This document shows positions 6,839 to 10,163 of a DNA stretch of 10,163 nucleotides, piece after piece; within the stretch, counting starts at the first letter, position 1, and each line of letters starts with the position of its first letter. The stretch is from Anaerolineae bacterium. GTDB taxonomy: Bacteria; Chloroflexota; Anaerolineae; CG2-30-64-16. The notes below the pieces were generated by a model. The model made no database searches, was not told the DNA's origin, and saw only the letters and a program-made list of their open reading frames with translations. The stretch lies in NCBI GenBank assembly GCA_025454565.1, contig JALOOE010000129.1, positions 1-10,163 on the forward strand, read 5' to 3'. Position numbers and translations under genes: made by a program.

Positions 6839-7939
6839 ATGAGACAGATCTTCTGGCGACGATTCGACTGGATGCTGTTAGCGCTGGCATTGCTGTTGAG
6901 TATGTTCGGCGTGCTGATGGTTGCCAGCGCGCTGGCCGGTAACGAGGTGCTGGCCTCATGGCCCTGGCGGCAGGCTGCGTTCTTGGGCATCGGTATCTTG
7001 TTGCTTTTCCTTACCTCGATCATCGACTACCGACTGCTGCCGTCGGTGACCTACCCGATCTATTTTATCCTGCTGGGGATGCTGGTCGTGATTGCGGTGA
7101 TCGGCACCGTGGCGGGCGGCGCGCAGCGTTGGCTGACCCTCGGCGAGTTGTTCCTTCAGCCCTCGGAGCTGATCAAGCTGGGCGTGATCCTGATGCTTGC
7201 CCACTATCTCGCCGCGCGCGAAGAAAAAATGGAGAGCTTCCTGACGCCGCTGTTTGGGCTACTGCTCTTCGCGCCGGCGGTAGTGCTCATTTACCTCCAG
7301 CCGAACCTGGGCACCGCGCTGGTCCTCATCGCCATCGGCGCGACGATGTTCTTCGTCGGCGGGCTGCGCTGGCGCCACTTGGTGGTGTTGGCGGGGCTCG
7401 GGATCGCTGCAGCGATCGCCGCCTGGCAGTATGTGCTCCAGGATTACATGCGCAATCGGGTGATGATGTTTCTCAACCCGACCACCGCGTCGGTCGCCGA
7501 CCGCTACAACGTGGAGCAGGCGATGATCAGCATCGGCTCCGGCGGGTGGCTGGGCCGCGGCCTGTTCCGCGGTTCGCAGAGCCAGCTCCACTTCTTGCGC
7601 ATCCGTCACACCGATTTCATCTTTTCGGTGACCGCCGAAGAGCTGGGCTTCATCGGCGCGGTGCTGCTGATTCTGCTGCTCGCTTTTCTCCTGCTGCGGT
7701 TGCTGCGCATCGCAAGCATCGCGCGCGACACGTATGGCCGCTTGATCGTGGTCGGCGTGACGGCCATGATCTTGTTCCAAATGGTCGTCAATATCGGCAT
7801 GAATCTGAGCCTGATGCCCGTGACCGGGCTCCCGCTCCCGTTCATCTCCTACGGCGGCAGCGCCCTGTGGACCATGTTGATCGGCATCGGTCTGGCCGAA
7901 AGCGTGGCGATGCGGTACCGCAAAATCGAGTTCGAGTAG
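6839..7939 (+). CDS. rodA: Peptidoglycan glycosyltransferase RodA (SEDS family)
   Basis: RodA polymerises lipid II into glycan strands and works as a complex with the PBP2 encoded directly upstream. The 366-residue product is a polytopic membrane protein with about ten hydrophobic helices. SEDS hallmarks are FLQPSELIKLG, YLQPNLGTALVL, YNVEQAMISIGSGGWLGRG, RHTDFIFSVTAEELGF and the C-terminal NIGMNLSLMPVTGLPLPFIS followed by YGGS. The Asp in HTDFIF (Asp259) corresponds to the catalytically essential Asp of characterised RodA proteins. RodA is preferred over FtsW because of the PBP2/MreBCD neighbours. The ATG at 6839, 7 bp after the mrdA stop, gives a typical N-terminus (MRQIFWRRFDWMLLALALLL). 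The upstream Shine-Dalgarno is weak (GGCGGAA), so translation may rely on coupling. It ends with TAG. Confidence 0.96.
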   Translation: MRQIFWRRFDWMLLALALLLSMFGVLMVASALAGNEVLASWPWRQAAFLGIGILLLFLTSIIDYRLLPSVTYPIYFILLGMLVVIAVIGTVAGGAQRWLTLGELFLQPSELIKLGVILMLAHYLAAREEKMESFLTPLFGLLLFAPAVVLIYLQPNLGTALVLIAIGATMFFVGGLRWRHLVVLAGLGIAAAIAAWQYVLQDYMRNRVMMFLNPTTASVADRYNVEQAMISIGSGGWLGRGLFRGSQSQLHFLRIRHTDFIFSVTAEELGFIGAVLLILLLAFLLLRLLRIASIARDTYGRLIVVGVTAMILFQMVVNIGMNLSLMPVTGLPLPFISYGGSALWTMLIGIGLAESVAMRYRKIEFE

Positions 7940-7940
7940 C

Positions 7941-7965
7941 AAGTCAGCAAATTACAGGTCAGCAA
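7941..7965 (+). repeat. Short direct repeat in the rodA-gltX gap
   Basis: AAGTCAGCAA (7941-7950) and AGGTCAGCAA (7956-7965) match at 9 of 10 positions, 15 bp apart, with AAATTAC-like sequence between. The arrangement is close to two 7-bp units and resembles the other heptamer-period blocks in this window. It begins 1 bp after the rodA stop. Confidence 0.5.
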
Positions 7966-7974
7966 GAATTCATC

Positions 7975-7980
7975 GAAGGG
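7975..7980 (+). promoter_or_regulatory. Ribosome-binding site for gltX
   Basis: GAAGGG lies 6 nt before ATG 7987. It fixes the gltX start and rules out longer upstream readings through the rodA region. Confidence 0.6.
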
Positions 7981-7986
7981 AAACGT

Positions 7987-9492
7987 ATGCCTGACACTAA
8001 CCGCACTGTGCGCGTGCGCATGGCGCCCAGTCCCACCGGCTACTTCCATCTGGGCAGCGCGCGCACCGCGTTGTTCAATTGGCTATACGCCCGCCGCACC
8101 GGCGGACGCTTCATCCTGCGCATCGAGGACACCGACCGCACGCGCCTCGTGCCGGACTCGCTGCAAGACATCATGGACAGCTTGCGCTGGCTGGATCTGC
8201 AATGGGACGAAGGCCCGGCAGTCGGCGGCGCATATGGGCCGTATTTCCAGTCGGAGCGGCTGCCCCTCTACCACGAGTGGGGCGAGCGGTTGATCAGTGC
8301 GGGCCTGGCTTACCGCTGCTATTGTTCTGAAGAGCGCATCGAAGCGTTGCGCGAGGGCCAACGCGCGCGCAAAGAGCCGATCATCGGCTACGATCGGCAT
8401 TGCCGCACCTTGACCGCGGCCCAGCGCGCTGACTTGGAGGCGTCGGGCGCGACGAGCGTGATCCGCTTTGCCATGCCGCTGGAGGGTGAAACGCGCTTCG
8501 TGGACCTGCTGCGTAAGATCAAGCCGTTCGACAACGACCACTACCGCGACCCTATCCTGGTCAAGACGGATGGCTTCCCGACCTATCACTTCGCCAACGT
8601 GATCGACGACCACTTCATGGAGATCACGCATATCCTGCGCGGCGATGAGTGGCTGAGCAGCGTGCCGCTTCACGTCAACCTCTACGATGCGTTGGGCTGG
8701 GAGATTCCCGTGTTCGCCCACCTGCCGCTGATCCTGGACCCCAGCGGCGTGGGCAAGCTGAGCAAACGCAAAAAGAAAGGCGAGGGGGGCGAGGAACTGC
8801 TGACCTTCATCCGAGAGTATCGCGCAGCCGGCTACCTGCCCGAAGCGATGTTCAACTTCCTGGCCGGCATGGGCTGGGCCTACAGCCCGGATACCGACCT
8901 GTTCACGCGCCGCCAGGCTATCGAAAGATTTGACCTCGCCGACATCAATCCTGCCGCGGGCGCGCTGCCGTTGAGCAAGCTCGAGTGGATGAACGGCCAC
9001 TACATTCGCGGTCTCGACCCCGAAGACCTGGCCGAACGTCTGCTGCCGTTCCTGGCCGAGTCGTTGGCCCAACCGATCGAGTCGTTGTGGCATAATCCGG
9101 CGCTTCCGGTGCTCGTGCCACTGATCCAGGAGCGCCTCAAGACGCTGGATGAAGCCGCTGCGCTCATCGACTTCGCGTTCGTGGAAGAGATCAGCTACGA
9201 CCCGCAGATGCTGGTAGCCAAGGGGCTGACACCGGTACTGTCGTTGGCTGCGCTCCAGGCCGCCGGCAGTTTGCTGGCGGAGCTGCCGTTCACAGAAGAA
9301 GGGATGGACGTGCCGTTGCGCGGCCTGGCCGACCGACTGGGCGTCAAGGTGGGACAGCTTTTCGGCATTTTACGCGTGGCGACCACGGGGAAAAACATCG
9401 CGCCACCGCTTTTCGGCAGCATGATCGCGCTGGGACGAGCACGGACGCTGGCCCGTTGCGCGCAGGCGGAGGAGTTGCTGCGCAGGATGTGA
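7987..9492 (+). CDS. gltX: Glutamyl-tRNA synthetase (class I)
   Basis: GltX attaches glutamate to tRNA(Glu) in the cytoplasm. In organisms lacking GlnRS it also mischarges tRNA(Gln), but sequence alone does not tell which applies here. The 501-residue protein has the class I Rossmann fold. Its HIGH-type motif is in APSPTGYFHLGSART (FHLG at residues 20-23), followed by RIEDTDRTR. A CYCSEERIEAL segment with YDRHCR replaces a classic zinc site. DGFPTYHFANVIDDHFMEITHILRGDEW binds the acceptor end region, and KLSKR at 257-261 is the KMSKS motif. The C-terminal half is the helical anticodon-binding domain ending in LFGILRVATTGKNIAPPLFGSMIALG. Length and motifs are normal. It follows rodA on the same strand after 47 bp with no evident terminator, so read-through from the elongation operon is plausible. 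Confidence 0.97.
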   Translation: MPDTNRTVRVRMAPSPTGYFHLGSARTALFNWLYARRTGGRFILRIEDTDRTRLVPDSLQDIMDSLRWLDLQWDEGPAVGGAYGPYFQSERLPLYHEWGERLISAGLAYRCYCSEERIEALREGQRARKEPIIGYDRHCRTLTAAQRADLEASGATSVIRFAMPLEGETRFVDLLRKIKPFDNDHYRDPILVKTDGFPTYHFANVIDDHFMEITHILRGDEWLSSVPLHVNLYDALGWEIPVFAHLPLILDPSGVGKLSKRKKKGEGGEELLTFIREYRAAGYLPEAMFNFLAGMGWAYSPDTDLFTRRQAIERFDLADINPAAGALPLSKLEWMNGHYIRGLDPEDLAERLLPFLAESLAQPIESLWHNPALPVLVPLIQERLKTLDEAAALIDFAFVEEISYDPQMLVAKGLTPVLSLAALQAAGSLLAELPFTEEGMDVPLRGLADRLGVKVGQLFGILRVATTGKNIAPPLFGSMIALGRARTLARCAQAEELLRRM

Positions 9493-9621
9493 CGATGTGA
9501 TACGTGACGAGTATTGCGTATTGCGTATGGCGTAGTACGTGTTGCGGATTGCGTGCAGACCGTCTATCTCGTTTCACGTGCTCACGTTTGACGTTTCACG
9601 CATCACGCATCACATTCACCC
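9493..9621 (+). repeat. Block of degenerate 7-bp-period repeats with inverted ends
   Basis: The gap after gltX divides into 7-bp units. The first half (9493-9562) includes ATACGTG, TTGCGTA, TTGCGTA, TGGCGTA, GTACGTG, TTGCGGA and TTGCGTG. After a short break the second half (9572-9621) reads TTTCACG, an 8-bp TGCTCACG, TTTGACG, TTTCACG, CATCACG, CATCACA and TTCACCC. The two halves lean to opposite strands (CGTGA-like against TCACG-like). No gene or promoter was recognised inside it. Confidence 0.8.
9495..9615. repeat. Imperfect terminal inverted repeat around the heptamer block
   Basis: ATGTGATACGTGA (9495-9507) is the reverse complement of TCACGCATCACAT (9603-9615) at 12 of 13 positions. The arms enclose almost the whole repeat block, 121 bp end to end. 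It could fold as a long hairpin in RNA and might end gltX transcription, or be the ends of a small non-autonomous element. No target-site duplication was seen. Confidence 0.55.
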
Positions 9622-9624
9622 ATC

Positions 9625-10129
9625 ATGGACACCATCACCCTTCACACGCGCAGCGTCAACGTCGCGTTGGCAGTTCGGCCGATCACGCGCCAGGAGTTCA
9701 AGGCCTATCTGGCGGCGAGCGGGCGGCCCACGCCCGCACCGCTCGCGCGCGGTGACAACCCGACTACACCCGTGACATGCGTGGTTCGCCGCGCAGCACA
9801 GCCGCAGCTATCGCCTGCCGACCATGGCCGAACTGCACGAGTTGGCGGATGAGATCACCCAGGAAGGCATCAATCCGGAGGTGTGGCCGCACACGCATCA
9901 GCTCCACCCGGAGCTGCGCGGTGGGATGAAGCCGACCTATCTGTGCGAGTGGACGCAGGAGACCGATGAGTTGCCGCAGTTGGGGGGCAACTCATCGACG
10001 CGCCGTTTGGGCAGTGTTTTCTATCCGCCATGGGTGCGCCAGGGCAACAATGCCTCGCACGCCCAGGCCTATTTGGCCGCCACCGAGGGCTACTCGTTCG
10101 TCACGTTTCGACTGGCCTACGCGCTATAG
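9625..10129 (+). pseudogene. Frameshifted SUMF1/FGE-fold domain protein
   Basis: Two adjacent frames together make one small formylglycine-generating-enzyme-like (SUMF1, FGE-sulfatase) domain of about 168 residues. The first part (9625 to about 9783) reads VALAVRPITRQEFKAYLAAS and ends NPTTPVTCV. The second, in the next frame from about 9782 to TAG 10127-10129, reads WFAAQHSRSYRLPTMAELHE, then YLCEWTQETDE, RLGSVFYPPW and FVTFRLAYAL, all matching the order of the family. Relatives have roughly CVSWFDAxAFAAQ at the join. The residues missing and the frame change both fit a deletion of about 20 nt, possibly between two TTCG copies. No Shine-Dalgarno precedes the ATG; the heptamer repeat block lies directly upstream. 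The C-terminal half lacks the active-site cysteines of true FGE, so even the intact ancestor was probably not a sulfatase-activating oxidase. An ATG at 9824 could still start a C-terminal fragment. Confidence 0.75.
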
Positions 10130-10163
10130 ATGCCTCTAGCTGACCTCGTGAGCGCCCGCCCCA

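Noticed and set aside
8083..9093. A 336-residue minus-strand frame opposite gltX
   Set aside because: It is antisense to a clear gltX with all motifs, has Gln/Val/Ala/Arg-rich mirror composition and no recognisable domain.
6958..9492. An 844-residue open frame running through most of rodA into gltX, suggesting a fusion protein
   Set aside because: The part before 7987 is Arg/Ala/Gly-rich out-of-frame reading of rodA. Real gltX similarity starts at ATG 7987, which has a ribosome-binding site.
9493..9621. CRISPR array after gltX
   Set aside because: Units are 7 bp, degenerate and contiguous, without 20-40 bp repeats and spacers, and no cas genes are present.
9780..9790. Programmed ribosomal frameshift joining the two halves of the SUMF1-like gene
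   Set aside because: There is no slippery heptamer or downstream structure, and family residues are missing at the join. This fits a deletion rather than recoding.

Overview
The window looks like a chromosomal segment of a GC-rich bacterium, most likely a Chloroflexota (Anaerolineae-like) member. This rests on inference from GC-rich codon use, the sequence style of MreB, RodA and PBP2, Pro/Thr-rich linkers in PBP2, and heptamer-period repeats between genes. No rRNA or other phylogenetic marker was available to settle it.

Left part (1-1859): two convergent metabolic genes. The first is the 3' part of a uroporphyrinogen-decarboxylase-superfamily (URO-D-like) protein on +, cut by the window edge. 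The second, on -, is a xylose-isomerase-like TIM-barrel protein. It has a good promoter and a perfect Shine-Dalgarno sequence, but appears to have lost about 29 internal residues, including the expected metal-binding Glu strand. A bulged hairpin lies between the two 3' ends.

Centre (1860-7939): a roughly 300-bp divergent intergenic region carries one convincing promoter facing each way. It is followed by a compact cell-elongation operon: mreB, mreC, mreD, mrdA (PBP2), rodA. Junctions are tight (4-bp ATGA overlap, then gaps of 6, 4 and 7 bp). MreB filaments with MreC/MreD organise the RodA glycosyltransferase and the PBP2 transpeptidase, which polymerise and crosslink peptidoglycan during side-wall growth. 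All key catalytic and nucleotide-binding motifs are present.

Right part (7940-10163): gltX (glutamyl-tRNA synthetase) follows rodA after 47 bp and may be co-transcribed. Beyond it lies a roughly 130-bp block of 7-bp-period repeats with near-perfect inverted ends. Then comes a small SUMF1/FGE-fold gene that is broken by a frameshift, best explained by a roughly 20-nt deletion.

I see no new defence, mobile or biosynthetic system here. The most notable signals are the heptamer-period repeats at three gene junctions (one read as the MreB C-terminus) and the two genes with apparent internal deletions.
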